Shown piece by piece: positions 42,898 to 52,486 of a DNA stretch of 64,000 bases; the first letter of the stretch is position 1; each line of letters starts with the position of its first letter. Source of the DNA: Verrucomicrobiota bacterium. GTDB lineage: Bacteria > Verrucomicrobiota > Verrucomicrobiia > Chthoniobacterales > Terrimicrobiaceae. The translations under genes and the position numbers were made by a program. Under the pieces are notes generated by a model. The model was not told where the DNA came from, searched no databases, and worked only from the letters and a program-made list of their open reading frames with translations. Location: contig JAPLTF010000018.1 in NCBI GenBank assembly GCA_026398275.1, positions 1 to 64,000 of the forward strand. The letters run 5' to 3'.

Positions 42898-42971
42898 ACG
42901 CCCGGCACGGGCGTGGCTACAGCCCCCCGCACGCGCCCAGCGCGATGTAGCAACGCCCGTGTCGGGCGCTC
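42898..42971. repeat. inverted REP pair (family 1) downstream of the RAYT gene
   Basis: Arm 42898-42921 is CACGCCCG-GCA-CGGGCGTG plus GCTAC. Arm 42948-42971 is GTAGC, A, ACGCCCG-TGT-CGGGCGC, T. The GTAGC ends face each other, the opposite arrangement to the pair at 8762. Both make strong hairpins and could also end transcription of the convergent RAYT and methyltransferase genes. Confidence 0.85.
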
Positions 42972-42986
42972 GGATTTCCTTCCTCC

Positions 42987-43907
42987 CTACTTCGCCGCCA
43001 TCACCAGCAGCGTCTGAAAATGCGGTGCCTCGGGCTCCCGGGAGACAATCGATGACTGGATCTTTGAAAATCCCGCCCGCTTGAGCATCTGGTGAAGCTC
43101 GATCTCGACGAACCCCAGCCAGACGTGCGCGTAAAGCTCGCGGGCCTGCTCGAAGGTGTGGCTGGCGAGATCGAGGATCACAATCCGGCCTCCGGGTTTC
43201 AGCGCACGGCATGCGGCCGCCAGTGCCCGCGCCGGGTTCGGCACGTGGTGCAGCACCTGGCTGAATATCACGAGGTCGACCGACTTGGGCTCCACCGGAG
43301 GATCTTCCACATCCCCGAGCCGGTAATCGATGTTCTTGAACCCGTGCTCGCGCGCCAGCGAGGATCCGAACTCGACCATCTTTTCGGAGTTGTCCACCGC
43401 AATCACCTTTTTCGCCGTGCGCGCCAGCAGCTGCGCCAGCGTCCCCTCGCCCGCCCCCATGTCGGCGATCACCATCGGGGGCAGCAGTCCGAGCAGCGCG
43501 TGGGAGAGCGCCTCCCACGACCGCCCGGGCACGTAAACCCTGCCGAAGCGCCCGGCCAGCTTGTTGAAATACTCGGAGGCGCGGTCCTTGCGCTTTCTCA
43601 TCGTCAGCGCCAACGCCGACAGGTCCCGCTGCGCCTCACGGACCTCGGACCGGGCACATTTCAGGATCCCCCCGACCATTCCGCCGGATTCCTCCTTCGC
43701 GGAATAAAAAATATTTTTTCCCACCCGGCGGTCGGCGGCGAGCCCCTCGCGCTTCAGCTGGCCGAGGCTCGCCGAGATCCGCGACTGCGCCATGCCGAGG
43801 ATCTCCTGCAACTCCGCCACGGTCAGCTCCTCCTCGACGAGCAGCAGCATGAGCCGCAGCCTCGTCGGGTCGGACAGCACGCGCAGAGAATTTATTGTTG
43901 ACGCCAT
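42987..43907 (-). CDS. ArsR-type regulator fused to an AdoMet-dependent methyltransferase
   Basis: A 306-aa fusion. Residues 1-90 are an ArsR winged helix (LRVLSDPTRLRLMLLLVEEE, LTVAELQEILGMAQSRISAS, LGQLKREGLAADRRVGKNIF). Residues about 115-300 are a class I methyltransferase with VIADMGAGEGTLAQLLA (motif I), VDLVIFSQVLHHVPNPARAL and LKPGGRIVILDL. It is divergent from metK-ahcY across 62 bp holding a palindrome, so I infer it senses AdoMet or AdoHcy through the methyltransferase-like domain and represses the AdoMet cycle, as SahR-type regulators do in Proteobacteria. Whether it keeps catalytic activity is unknown. Confidence 0.87.
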   Translation of the reverse strand: MASTINSLRVLSDPTRLRLMLLLVEEELTVAELQEILGMAQSRISASLGQLKREGLAADRRVGKNIFYSAKEESGGMVGGILKCARSEVREAQRDLSALALTMRKRKDRASEYFNKLAGRFGRVYVPGRSWEALSHALLGLLPPMVIADMGAGEGTLAQLLARTAKKVIAVDNSEKMVEFGSSLAREHGFKNIDYRLGDVEDPPVEPKSVDLVIFSQVLHHVPNPARALAAACRALKPGGRIVILDLASHTFEQARELYAHVWLGFVEIELHQMLKRAGFSKIQSSIVSREPEAPHFQTLLVMAAK

Positions 43908-43932
43908 TCAACCCATGAATATATTGCAATAT
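43898..43932 (+). promoter_or_regulatory. metK promoter with overlapping 12-bp palindromic operator
   Basis: A -35 TTGACG (43898-43903), 16-bp spacer and -10 TATATT (43920-43925) point to metK at 43970. The perfect palindrome ATATTGCAATAT (43921-43932) lies on the -10, as expected for an ArsR-type repressor site. The -35 lies inside the start of the divergent regulator gene. Confidence 0.65.
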
Positions 43933-43969
43933 CTCGATACGTAAAGATCAACCTCAACACAAACCCATC

Positions 43970-45166
43970 ATGTCACGCCGTTATATTTTTTCCTCCGAAT
44001 CCGTTGGCGAAGGCCATCCCGACAAAGTTTGCGACACCATCTCCGACGCCATCCTCGACGCCTGCCTCTCCCTCGACCGCACGAGCCGGGTCGCCTGCGA
44101 AACCTTTGTCAAAAGCAACATGGTCGTGGTCGGCGGCGAGATCACGGTGCCCCGCCTGAAGGGGGCCTCGCTGGACTCCGCCCTCAACATCGGCCAGATC
44201 ATCCGCAAGGCCATCCGCGAAATCGGATACGTCAACGACGATGACGTCTTCCACGCGGACCGGGTCTTCATCAACAACTACCTCACCAGCCAGAGCCCGG
44301 ACATCGCCCAGGGCGTCGACGCCAAAGCCGCGGCCGGCAAGGGCACCGAGGAGCAGGGCGCGGGAGACCAGGGCCTCATGTTCGGCTACGCCTGCAATGA
44401 GACTCCGGAGCTCATGCCGGCCCCGATCATGTTCGCCCACCGCCTCGGTCGCGAGCTCACCCGCATCCGCAAGAGCGGCAAGGTCAAATGGCTCCGCCCC
44501 GACGCGAAGAGCCAGGTCTCGGTCCTTTACCAGGACGGCAGGCCCGTCCGCGTGACGAACGTCGTCATCTCGACCCAGCACACCGACGACGTGAAGAACG
44601 ACGAGATCCGCCGGTTCCTCATCGCCAACGTCATCCGCAAGGTCATCCCGAAGGATTTCCTCGATGCCACGACCGAATTTCTGATCAACCCGACCGGACG
44701 GTTCGTGGTCGGTGGCCCGCAGGGCGACTCCGGGCTCACCGGACGCAAGATCATCGTGGACACCTACGGCGGCATGGGCCGTCACGGCGGAGGAGCGTTC
44801 TCCGGAAAGGATCCTTCAAAAGTCGACCGCAGCGCCGCCTACATGGGCCGCTATGTTGCGAAGAACGTTGTGGCCGCCGGCCTCGCAGACCGCTGCGAGG
44901 TCCAGTTCGCCTACGCGATTGGACACCCGAATCCCGTGAGCATCCACATCGACACGTTTGGCACACACAAGGTGGACGAGGAGAAAATCGAGCGCGCCGT
45001 CTCGTCGGTCTTCAGCTTCAAGCCGGCCGACATCGTGAAGCAGCTCAGCCTCCTCCGCCCGATCTACTCCAGGACCACGAACTACGGACACTTCGGCAAA
45101 GACGATCCCTACATCACCTGGGAACGCACCGACAAGGTCTCGGCCTTGAAGAAGAGTATTAAGTAA
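43970..45166 (+). CDS. metK: S-adenosylmethionine synthetase
   Basis: A 398-aa enzyme making AdoMet from methionine and ATP. The opening [20 protein letters not shown] contains the catalytic His and Asp. [12 protein letters not shown] (residues about 129-140) is signature 1, and the glycine-rich [20 protein letters not shown] is signature 2. [20 protein letters not shown] is also typical. Length is normal. It precedes ahcY by 6 bp, forming an AdoMet-cycle operon, and is probably controlled by the divergent ArsR-methyltransferase through the palindrome at 43921. Confidence 0.97.
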   Translation: MSRRYIFSSESVGEGHPDKVCDTISDAILDACLSLDRTSRVACETFVKSNMVVVGGEITVPRLKGASLDSALNIGQIIRKAIREIGYVNDDDVFHADRVFINNYLTSQSPDIAQGVDAKAAAGKGTEEQGAGDQGLMFGYACNETPELMPAPIMFAHRLGRELTRIRKSGKVKWLRPDAKSQVSVLYQDGRPVRVTNVVISTQHTDDVKNDEIRRFLIANVIRKVIPKDFLDATTEFLINPTGRFVVGGPQGDSGLTGRKIIVDTYGGMGRHGGGAFSGKDPSKVDRSAAYMGRYVAKNVVAAGLADRCEVQFAYAIGHPNPVSIHIDTFGTHKVDEEKIERAVSSVFSFKPADIVKQLSLLRPIYSRTTNYGHFGKDDPYITWERTDKVSALKKSIK

Positions 45167-45172
45167 GTTTTT

Positions 45173-46675
45173 ATGAAAAAATCCCGCTCCGCCACAGCTG
45201 CGGCCGTCCTCGCCGAGGTCGCTGCCGCCACCGCCAATCTCGCCAAATATTCCGCCGCCACGCCGGCCGGAAAGGACTACATCGTCTCCGACATCGCGCT
45301 CGCCGACTGGGGCCGCAAAGAAATCAGCGTGGCCGAGCACGAGATGCCGGGCCTGGTTTCGCTCCGCAAAAAATATGGCAGGGAGCAGCCGCTGAAAGGC
45401 GTCCGGATCACCGGCTCTCTGCACATGACAATCCAGACGGCGGTCCTCATCGAGACGCTGGTTTCCCTCGGGGCAACCGTCCGCTGGGCAAGCTGCAACA
45501 TCTTCTCCACGCAGGACCACGCCGCAGCGGCGATCGCCGCGACGGGCACGCCGGTCTTTGCCTGGAAGGGCGAGAGCCTTGAGGAATACTGGGAGCTCAC
45601 GCTCAAAGCCGTCACCTTCCCCGGCAACCTTGGCCCGCAGCTCGTCGTCGATGACGGCGGAGATGTGACGCTCCTGATCCACAAAGGCTACGAGCTCGAA
45701 AAAGGCGACAAGTGGGCCTATCAGCCGAGCGACAACCACGAGGTCTCGGTGATCAAAGCCCTGCTCCGCCGGGTGGCCAAGGAGCGCCCCGGCTTCTGGA
45801 CCAAGGTCGCCAAAGCCTGGAAGGGCGTCTCCGAAGAGACGACGACCGGCGTCCACCGACTCTACCAGATCGCCGAACAGGGCAAGCTCCTCGTCCCGGC
45901 GATCAACGTCAACGACTCGGTCACCAAATCGAAATTCGACAACCTCTACGGCTGCCGCGAATCGCTGGCGGACGGACTCAAGCGCGCGACCGACGTGATG
46001 ATCGCGGGCAAGGTCGCCGTCGTCTGCGGATACGGCGACGTCGGCAAGGGCAGCGCCCACTCGCTGCGCGCCTACGGGGCCCGTGTCATCGTGACCGAGA
46101 TCGACCCGATCAACGCCTTGCAGGCCGCGATGGAGGGCTTCGAGGTCAACACGATCGAGAGCACGCTCGGGGTCGGCGACATCTATGTCACCACGACCGG
46201 CAACAAGGACATCATCACCCTCGAGCACATGCTCGCCATGAAGGACCAGGCGATCGTCTGCAACATCGGGCACTTCGACAACGAGATCCAGGTGGACCAG
46301 CTCAACAAGTGCAAAGGTGTCCGCCGCGTCACCATCAAGCCGCAATACGACCGCTACTTCCTGCCCGGCGGCAAGAAGAGCATCTACATGCTCGCCGAAG
46401 GACGCCTCGTGAACCTCGGCTGCGCGACCGGCCACCCGAGCTTCGTGATGTCGAACTCGTTCACCAACCAGACCCTCGCGCAGATCGACCTCTGGCAGAA
46501 CAAGGACAAATACAAGAAGACCGTCTATCGCCTGCCCAAGAAGCTCGACGAGGAAGTCGCCCGCCTCCACCTCGGCAAAATCGGGGTCGTCCTCACAAAG
46601 CTTTCGAAGTCGCAGGCCGAATACCTCGGCGTGCCGCTCGAAGGCCCCTACAAGCCCGAGCATTACCGGTATTGA
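45173..46675 (+). CDS. ahcY: adenosylhomocysteinase
   Basis: A 500-aa NAD-dependent enzyme that splits S-adenosylhomocysteine into adenosine and homocysteine, removing the product inhibitor of methyltransferases. [20 protein letters not shown] opens it. [20 protein letters not shown] lies in the insert typical of the longer form. [20 protein letters not shown] binds [17 protein letters not shown] and the C-terminal KPEHYRY are hallmark ends. The first 25 residues ([20 protein letters not shown]) are an extra Ala-rich leader; a later start is possible. It is cotranscribed with metK. Confidence 0.96.
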   Translation: MKKSRSATAAAVLAEVAAATANLAKYSAATPAGKDYIVSDIALADWGRKEISVAEHEMPGLVSLRKKYGREQPLKGVRITGSLHMTIQTAVLIETLVSLGATVRWASCNIFSTQDHAAAAIAATGTPVFAWKGESLEEYWELTLKAVTFPGNLGPQLVVDDGGDVTLLIHKGYELEKGDKWAYQPSDNHEVSVIKALLRRVAKERPGFWTKVAKAWKGVSEETTTGVHRLYQIAEQGKLLVPAINVNDSVTKSKFDNLYGCRESLADGLKRATDVMIAGKVAVVCGYGDVGKGSAHSLRAYGARVIVTEIDPINALQAAMEGFEVNTIESTLGVGDIYVTTTGNKDIITLEHMLAMKDQAIVCNIGHFDNEIQVDQLNKCKGVRRVTIKPQYDRYFLPGGKKSIYMLAEGRLVNLGCATGHPSFVMSNSFTNQTLAQIDLWQNKDKYKKTVYRLPKKLDEEVARLHLGKIGVVLTKLSKSQAEYLGVPLEGPYKPEHYRY

Positions 46676-46784
46676 CCGGAATGCTTTGATCCGCTTGAAG
46701 TGATCAACCGTCAGGGGGGACGAATATGTCTGATAAAAAGACTATTTTTAAATCCCGTGGCGGTTTGAGCCCGCATTCCAGCCC

Positions 46785-47975
46785 ATGAGAAAACAGTCCT
46801 CCGGGCACCCCTCCGCGCTTGGTCCGACCTCGGCCGGAATCCGTCCGCCGGGGCGATCCGGCCACATCGCCAAGCGGATTGTCGCGGCGAGCGCCAAGCC
46901 TCCGGCCCCGGAGTTCTCGTTCCGGCTCAAACCGCAGGAGGTGTCCCGCCATCTGAGCCGGTTTGTCATCGGGCAAGCGGAGGCGAAAAAGGTGCTGAGC
47001 GTGGCGCTGTGCGATCATTTTCAGCATGTCCGGCTCACGCTCGCCGGCAAGCCAGCCCCGTTCTATCAAAAGCAGAACGTCCTGATCCTCGGGCCGACGG
47101 GCGTCGGAAAGACCCACCTGATCCGCTCGGCGGCGGATTTGATCGGCGTGCCGTTTGTGAAGGCCGACGCCACAAAGTTCAGCGAGACCGGCTACGTCGG
47201 CGGGGACGTGGACGACCTCGTGCGCGATCTGGTGCGGCGTGCCGGCGGGGACGTGAAGCGCGCCTCGCATGGCATCATCTATGTGGATGAGATTGACAAG
47301 CTCGCCACGCGGTCCGGGGGCGGGGGCCGCGACGTCTCCGGCCGGGGTGTCCAGACGAATCTGCTGAAGCTCATGGAGGATGGTGATATCCCGCTCATCT
47401 CGCCCAACGATGTGAACGCGCAGATGCAGGCCGCGATGTCGGCGGCCCGCGGGCATTCGCCGGGCGGGCCGGACACCATTTCCACCAGCAGCATCCTCTT
47501 CATCGCAAGCGGGGCGTTTTCCGGCATCGAGAGCCTCATCCGGAAACGCACGAACCGGTCCCCGGCCGGGGCCCTGCTTTCCTCCGTCACAACAGCCGAC
47601 CTGATCGCCTTCGGGCTCGAACCCGAATTCATCGGACGCCTCCCCGTGCGAGTCGCCTGCCACGGGCTCGATGAGGACGCCCTCTTCGATGTCCTGCAAA
47701 AAAGCGAGAGCAGCCTCATCCACCAGTACGTCCGCGCTTTCGCGGCTTACGGCATCACCCTGCGCTTTCAAAACGATGCCCTGCGCGCGCTGGCAGCGCT
47801 CGCTAAAACCGAGGAGACCGGTGCACGCGGGCTCATGACCGTCATGGAGCGCGTTTTCCGCGATCTCAAGTTCCGCCTCCCCTCCACCCTCATCCGCAGG
47901 CTGACCGTGACGGCAGCGCTGGTGGCCGATCCTGCGGGCGGGCTGCGCGAACTCCTGCGCAAGACAAGAGCCTGA
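46785..47975 (+). CDS. ClpX-like AAA+ unfoldase lacking the zinc domain and ClpP loop
   Basis: A 396-aa AAA+ protein. [17 protein letters not shown] (Walker A 103-110), pore loop GYVGGDVDD (136-144), [15 protein letters not shown] (Walker B), [12 protein letters not shown] (278-288) and sensor 2 [14 protein letters not shown] all match ClpX. The N-terminal C4 zinc domain is absent, replaced by a 45-residue basic Ser/Pro-rich leader. Between [12 protein letters not shown] and [16 protein letters not shown] about 20 residues are missing where ClpX carries the IGF loop that docks ClpP. It probably remodels proteins without feeding ClpP. It is a separate transcript after ahcY (109-bp gap). Confidence 0.85.
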   Translation: MRKQSSGHPSALGPTSAGIRPPGRSGHIAKRIVAASAKPPAPEFSFRLKPQEVSRHLSRFVIGQAEAKKVLSVALCDHFQHVRLTLAGKPAPFYQKQNVLILGPTGVGKTHLIRSAADLIGVPFVKADATKFSETGYVGGDVDDLVRDLVRRAGGDVKRASHGIIYVDEIDKLATRSGGGGRDVSGRGVQTNLLKLMEDGDIPLISPNDVNAQMQAAMSAARGHSPGGPDTISTSSILFIASGAFSGIESLIRKRTNRSPAGALLSSVTTADLIAFGLEPEFIGRLPVRVACHGLDEDALFDVLQKSESSLIHQYVRAFAAYGITLRFQNDALRALAALAKTEETGARGLMTVMERVFRDLKFRLPSTLIRRLTVTAALVADPAGGLRELLRKTRA

Positions 47976-47977
47976 TA

Positions 47978-48340
47978 CTACAGGCCGGTCAGCTGCCGCA
48001 GATTTTCCTTTGGCATCGCCCCAACCCCGCGATTGACCTCCTTGCCGTCACGCGTGACGACAAAGCACGGGATGCTCCGGACATTGTATTGGCGCGCCAG
48101 ATCCGGGCTCTGATCGACGTTGACCTCCAGGACATTCACCTGGCCGCGCAGCTCCGTGGCCAGTTCGTGCACCACAGGCTTCATCATCTTGCACGGCCCG
48201 CACCAGTCGGCATAGAAATCCATCAGGACCGTCGTGCCCCCCGCCGGTGAGACCTGCGGCTTCATGCCGCTCCAGACGATCCAGCCGATCACCGCCGCCA
48301 GAACGAGAAGAAACAGGGAGCCAATGATGTTGCCCTTCAT
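47978..48340 (-). CDS. membrane-anchored thioredoxin-family protein
   Basis: A 120-aa protein. One N-terminal span (IIGSLFLLVLAAVIGWIVW) tethers a thioredoxin fold with MDFYADWCGPCKMMKPVVHE (active site WCGPC near residue 47-51) and a cis-Pro in VRSIPCFVV. It would face the periplasm and reduce or exchange disulfides. It starts 9 bp after the permease-kinase gene on the same strand, so the two are probably cotranscribed and may be linked through redox sensing, which is inference. It is convergent with the ClpX-like gene, 2 bp apart. Confidence 0.9.
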   Translation of the reverse strand: MKGNIIGSLFLLVLAAVIGWIVWSGMKPQVSPAGGTTVLMDFYADWCGPCKMMKPVVHELATELRGQVNVLEVNVDQSPDLARQYNVRSIPCFVVTRDGKEVNRGVGAMPKENLRQLTGL

Positions 48341-48349
48341 TGTAAAAAA

Positions 48350-51300
48350 TTATGCACCCTCCGGTCGGACGCGCTGGAGCACCTCCGCAAGATCTTCGAC
48401 CCGCAGCGGCTTTGAAAGGATGTGGTCCATGCCGACGTCCATGCAGGCGTCACGGTCGCGTTTCATGACATTGGCGGTGAGCGCGCAGATGAACGTGCGG
48501 GCATTCTTGCTGCCGGATTTTTCGCGCCTGCGGATTTCCCGGGTGGCCATGAAGCCGTCAACCTCCGGCATGTGCAGGTCCATGAAAATAATATCGTAGG
48601 CATTTTTCCGCGTCTGCTCGAGGCATTCGCGGCCGTTGGCGGCCTTGTCCGCGCGGTGGCCGAAGTCCGAAAGCAGGCGGAGCGTCAGCACCTGGTTCAT
48701 GGGAATATCCTCGACCACGAGGATCCGCAATGCCTGCCGGGAGGACAGATCCGACTTCAATTCCGAGGCGGCGGATGTCGTCTGAAGCATCGGCGGCGGC
48801 GCGGCCTGCGCAGGCAGGGTGAAGTGGAATGTCGATCCCGTTCCCTCCACGCTCTCGGCCCAGATTCCCCCCCCCATGAGCGAGATCAGGCTCTTGCAGA
48901 TGGCGAGCCCGAGCCCTGTGCCGCCGTATTGCCGGGTGGAGGAAGCATCGACCTGACTGAAGGGCTTGAAGAGCGAGTCCAATTTATCCGGAGGGATGCC
49001 GATCCCCGTGTCGGTGACAGAGAACCTCAAAAGCTGATCGCCGGGGTTCGCGTCGTCCGGAGCCGGTTCAACACCGACGCGAATCTCCACCGAACCGGTC
49101 TCGGTGAACTTCACCGCATTGCCAATCAGGTTGATGAGGATTTGCCGCACACGGGTATAGTCCGCGGTGATCCACTCCGGAACCGCCGGGTCAACGACGG
49201 CGGTCAAGCCGATGGGCCTGAGCCGCTCGGGTGCGCAGAGTGCGACCGCCTCATCGACACAGTCGCGCAGCTCGAATGGCCGGGGATCGAGCTTGAACAT
49301 GCCGGACTCGATCTTCGAAAAATCGAGGATGTCGTTGATGATGACGAGCAGGGCCTCTCCGCTCGTGCAGATCGTCTGGACGAACTCCATCTGCTCCTCG
49401 CTGAGCGGTGTGGATTTCAGGATGTTCGCAAACCCGAGCACTCCATTCATGGGGGTGCGAATTTCGTGGCTCATCACGGCGAGGAACTCGCTTTTTGCGA
49501 GGTCCGCAGCCTCCGCCGCCTCCTTGGCCTGCCGCAGTTGGATTTCCACCCTCTGGCGCTCGAGGAGCGAGGCGGCCAGATCGTTCACCCGCTGCTCCAG
49601 GCTCTGGTTCACCTCGGTAAGGTCTTTCCTGGCCTCCCGCAGTCCTTCGCGCGCATGGCCCAGCCCGTCGGCCCCGCGGGCGATCTCGGTCTGGAGAATA
49701 TTGAAGCTCTCCGCCATCTCCCCGACCTCATCCCGGGAATTTGCGACCACCGGCTGGATATCCACCCGGGCATGGGCGGCATCCAGATCGCCGCGTCCCA
49801 GCGCCTGCATCGCGCTGGAAAAATCCGCCACCGTTCCGGAGGCGAGCCGCCTGGCTGCGGCGGACACCTCAACGGCCGAGTGCGCGATCATTCCGGGCAG
49901 CACGAGCCCGACCGAGATCGTGAGCATCGCCACCGCCACGAAAATGTCCTCGAGCGCCGCCAGTTGCGACAGGTCCGAGGGATCCACGCTCTTCACTGCG
50001 ATCAGATAGCCGACACCGTCGAGGATCAGGACCAGAAGCATCGCCCCGGTGAGCTTGATATGGAGCGAGCGGGCGATTCCGGGCAGGCCGGCTTTGCGCC
50101 GGTCGGAATATTTTCTCCACGCGTAGAGAGCAGCGCCCGAATAGGCGAAGACCAGGCCGATCAGCACGGTGGGCAGGCCGAACTGCTGGAACCCCAGGAT
50201 GGCGGTCACGCCCCAGATGCACGCCGCCAGAACGCCGAGCCCGATAAAACCGCGCGGAGCCCGGTAGGGCCGGCGCATCCCGGGCTGGTCTCCGCGCAGC
50301 AGCCAAACCGCCACGCTGGGCAGTCCGATGCTGATCAGATACGTGAAGTTGGCGGAGGCGATCAGCCAGATCGGATCGCCGATCAGTAAAAACCAAATGG
50401 CGAACGCCGCGGTCAGGCAGGTCGCCGTCCATGGCACGTCGGTGCGGGATCGCCAGCTGAGAAACTCGGGGAGCAGGCCGTCTTCGGAAAGCTGGGAGAG
50501 CGTTCGCGAGGCTCCGGCCAGCGGCTGCAGCGTGCCGTGAAACATGTTGAACATCATGAACCAGATCGCCGCCGCCTTGGCCGCGCTGCCCAGCACCGGC
50601 GCGAAGGTGGGCCCCAGCACGAGCATCAGATCCTTGCCAAGCTCCTCCGGCCCAAGGACACCCAGCCAGACGACCGGCAACACGATAAAATAGACGGCGG
50701 CCATCAGTGCGCTGGCCAGCATCGCGCGCGGCACATTTTTCTCCGGATCAATCGTCTCGCCCACGTGGCAGGTGGCGGCCTCGAATGCCGGCGCGGCAAA
50801 GCCGATCAGGTAGAGCCCGGCCATCGCGCTCGTCAGGGCCCCGAACCATCCGGGAAACGGAAGCGTGAGGTGAAACGTGCTGGCCTGGTGCCAGTCCACC
50901 TTTCCGGCGAACACCGGAGCAAGGGACGAAATAAACGCGAGCATCGCGGACATGGCGGCGATGGGGATCGCCAGCCGCGCAGCCCACTGCACCCCCATCA
51001 GGTTGACGCCGGTAAACAGGAGCACGATGCCGCAGGCCATCACCGGGACCGGGATGCCGGGCAGATACCATTCGTGAATCGCCGCGGAGGAAAGCAGCGC
51101 GGTCAGCCCGCAGGTCGGCACCCATCCCCACCAGTAGCAGACGCCCGTGAGGTTCGCCAGCACCGGGCTGTAGGGCTTGAAAGCCTGGGAGCAGGTCGCC
51201 GCAATTCCGCCGACACGGTTCGGATACATCATCACGAGCTCCAGCCAGCCGGGAGCGGCGGCCCAACTCAGCAGCAGCCCCACAATCAACAATGGCACAG

Positions 51301-51559
51301 CCGCGCTCCCCTGACCGGAGATGGCTCCCTGGCCGACAAACAGCGCAGTGATTAAAAAAAGGCTTTGATTGCTGCCGCCCATTGCCAGCGACGTCGTGCC
51401 GACCCAGCCGATCCGGTGCGGATGCGGGCGTTGCACCTCAGGAGGCAGATCCGATCCGGCAGACACTGGGTTTGGTTGCGTGGGTCCGTGGTTCACAGTG
51501 CGGGGATCGTTCCGATCACGGGGATCCGTGGTTTTTCTTCTCCACATCCCCCGGAACAT
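48350..51559 (-). CDS. APC-superfamily amino-acid permease fused to a hybrid sensor histidine kinase
   Basis: A 1069-aa fusion. Residues about 50-480 form an amino-acid/polyamine permease with 12 or so helices (WVGTTSLAMGGSNQSLFLI, FAAPAFEAATCHVGETIDPE, GASRTLSQLSEDGLLPEFLS). Two more helices at 500-560 lead to a HAMP-like linker and coiled coil (565-690). Then HisKA with VMSHEIRTPMNG (His698), HATPase with NLIGNAVKFTE, DTGIGIPPDK and GTGLGLAICKSL, and a receiver with acidic ILVVEDI and phosphoacceptor Asp994 in IFMDLHMPEVDG. It probably senses an amino acid by transport or binding. No separate output regulator is adjacent. The N-terminal 45 residues are polar and the true start may be later. 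Confidence 0.9.
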   Translation of the reverse strand: MFRGMWRRKTTDPRDRNDPRTVNHGPTQPNPVSAGSDLPPEVQRPHPHRIGWVGTTSLAMGGSNQSLFLITALFVGQGAISGQGSAAVPLLIVGLLLSWAAAPGWLELVMMYPNRVGGIAATCSQAFKPYSPVLANLTGVCYWWGWVPTCGLTALLSSAAIHEWYLPGIPVPVMACGIVLLFTGVNLMGVQWAARLAIPIAAMSAMLAFISSLAPVFAGKVDWHQASTFHLTLPFPGWFGALTSAMAGLYLIGFAAPAFEAATCHVGETIDPEKNVPRAMLASALMAAVYFIVLPVVWLGVLGPEELGKDLMLVLGPTFAPVLGSAAKAAAIWFMMFNMFHGTLQPLAGASRTLSQLSEDGLLPEFLSWRSRTDVPWTATCLTAAFAIWFLLIGDPIWLIASANFTYLISIGLPSVAVWLLRGDQPGMRRPYRAPRGFIGLGVLAACIWGVTAILGFQQFGLPTVLIGLVFAYSGAALYAWRKYSDRRKAGLPGIARSLHIKLTGAMLLVLILDGVGYLIAVKSVDPSDLSQLAALEDIFVAVAMLTISVGLVLPGMIAHSAVEVSAAARRLASGTVADFSSAMQALGRGDLDAAHARVDIQPVVANSRDEVGEMAESFNILQTEIARGADGLGHAREGLREARKDLTEVNQSLEQRVNDLAASLLERQRVEIQLRQAKEAAEAADLAKSEFLAVMSHEIRTPMNGVLGFANILKSTPLSEEQMEFVQTICTSGEALLVIINDILDFSKIESGMFKLDPRPFELRDCVDEAVALCAPERLRPIGLTAVVDPAVPEWITADYTRVRQILINLIGNAVKFTETGSVEIRVGVEPAPDDANPGDQLLRFSVTDTGIGIPPDKLDSLFKPFSQVDASSTRQYGGTGLGLAICKSLISLMGGGIWAESVEGTGSTFHFTLPAQAAPPPMLQTTSAASELKSDLSSRQALRILVVEDIPMNQVLTLRLLSDFGHRADKAANGRECLEQTRKNAYDIIFMDLHMPEVDGFMATREIRRREKSGSKNARTFICALTANVMKRDRDACMDVGMDHILSKPLRVEDLAEVLQRVRPEGA

Positions 51560-51739
51560 CGGGCAGGGGGCGTAACAGCGGCGGAAAAAGGGGCGTCTTC
51601 ATATCGGCGACAAATCCAACCACCAGACACCGCTAAACGATCGCTCAGAATTAAGCGATAAAAAATCCCGCGCACCGATCCAGGGCGGCCAACCAGCGAA
51701 AAAAACTGTTTTCCCTCCCCAGTGTGATAAAGGAACCCG

Positions 51740-52441
51740 ATGGAGATCCAACCTGTCCGCGCCTCGGGCTTGATTGTTGCCGCCGGCGCAAGCCGCCGAA
51801 TGGGATTCGACAAAATCACGGCCCCGCTTGCGGGTCGCCCACTCGTGGCCTGGTCGCTCGCAGCGTTCGAGGCCTGCGACGACATCGGGCCCTGCGTCCT
51901 CGTCTGCGCGGAGTCGCGGGTCGCGGAGTTCACGGCACTCGCCGCGCCCTACAAAAAATTCCAAACGGTCGTCCCGGGCGGGAGCGAGCGCGCGCAGTCG
52001 GTCCTGAATGGCCTCCGGGCGCTCGGACCCCAAGGCCCCGCGCTGGTCGCGGTGCACGATGCGGCGCGCCCGCTGGTCACTCCGGCCATGATTTCGCGGG
52101 TGGTTGCCGCAGCTGCGGAATGGGGGGCAGCCGTGGCGGCCGAGCCGGTCAGCGATTCCCTCCACCGGGCCGCCGGCGCTGATCACCTGGTGGAAACGGT
52201 CTCCCGCAACAACCTCTGGGCCATGCAAACACCGCAGGTGGCCGGACTGTCCGCCCTTCGCGAGGCCCTCGAAACCGCCAGATCCTCGGGACGCGACATC
52301 ACGGACGAAATTTCAGCGCTGATCCAGGCGGGATTCCGTCCGCGCGTTGTGCCTCACGGCGGGTTCAATTTCAAAATCACTTTCCCCCGCGACCTCCTGC
52401 TCGCCGAAGCCGTCGTGAATTCCCCCGACACACCCCGGTGA
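51740..52441 (+). CDS. ispD: 2-C-methyl-D-erythritol 4-phosphate cytidylyltransferase
   Basis: A 233-aa nucleotidyltransferase of the MEP isoprenoid pathway (MEP plus CTP to CDP-ME). GLIVAAGASRRMGFDKITAP binds CTP, VPGGSERAQSVLNGL follows, and VAVHDAARPLVTPAMI is the signature. AMQTPQVAGLSALREAL and DITDEISALIQAG are also typical. The expected ribosome site AAGGA lies 6 bp before ATG 51740. A 180-bp gap separates it from the divergent permease-kinase gene. No ispF is seen. Confidence 0.94.
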   Translation: MEIQPVRASGLIVAAGASRRMGFDKITAPLAGRPLVAWSLAAFEACDDIGPCVLVCAESRVAEFTALAAPYKKFQTVVPGGSERAQSVLNGLRALGPQGPALVAVHDAARPLVTPAMISRVVAAAAEWGAAVAAEPVSDSLHRAAGADHLVETVSRNNLWAMQTPQVAGLSALREALETARSSGRDITDEISALIQAGFRPRVVPHGGFNFKITFPRDLLLAEAVVNSPDTPR

Positions 52442-52486
52442 AAAACACCCGGAAACCGGCCGGCATTCTGCGGCGACACCTGCCGA

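Noticed and set aside
43908-43969. AdoMet or AdoHcy riboswitch before metK
   Set aside because: Only 62 bp separate the divergent genes and no multi-stem structure fits after the predicted start of transcription; a protein operator explains the palindrome better.
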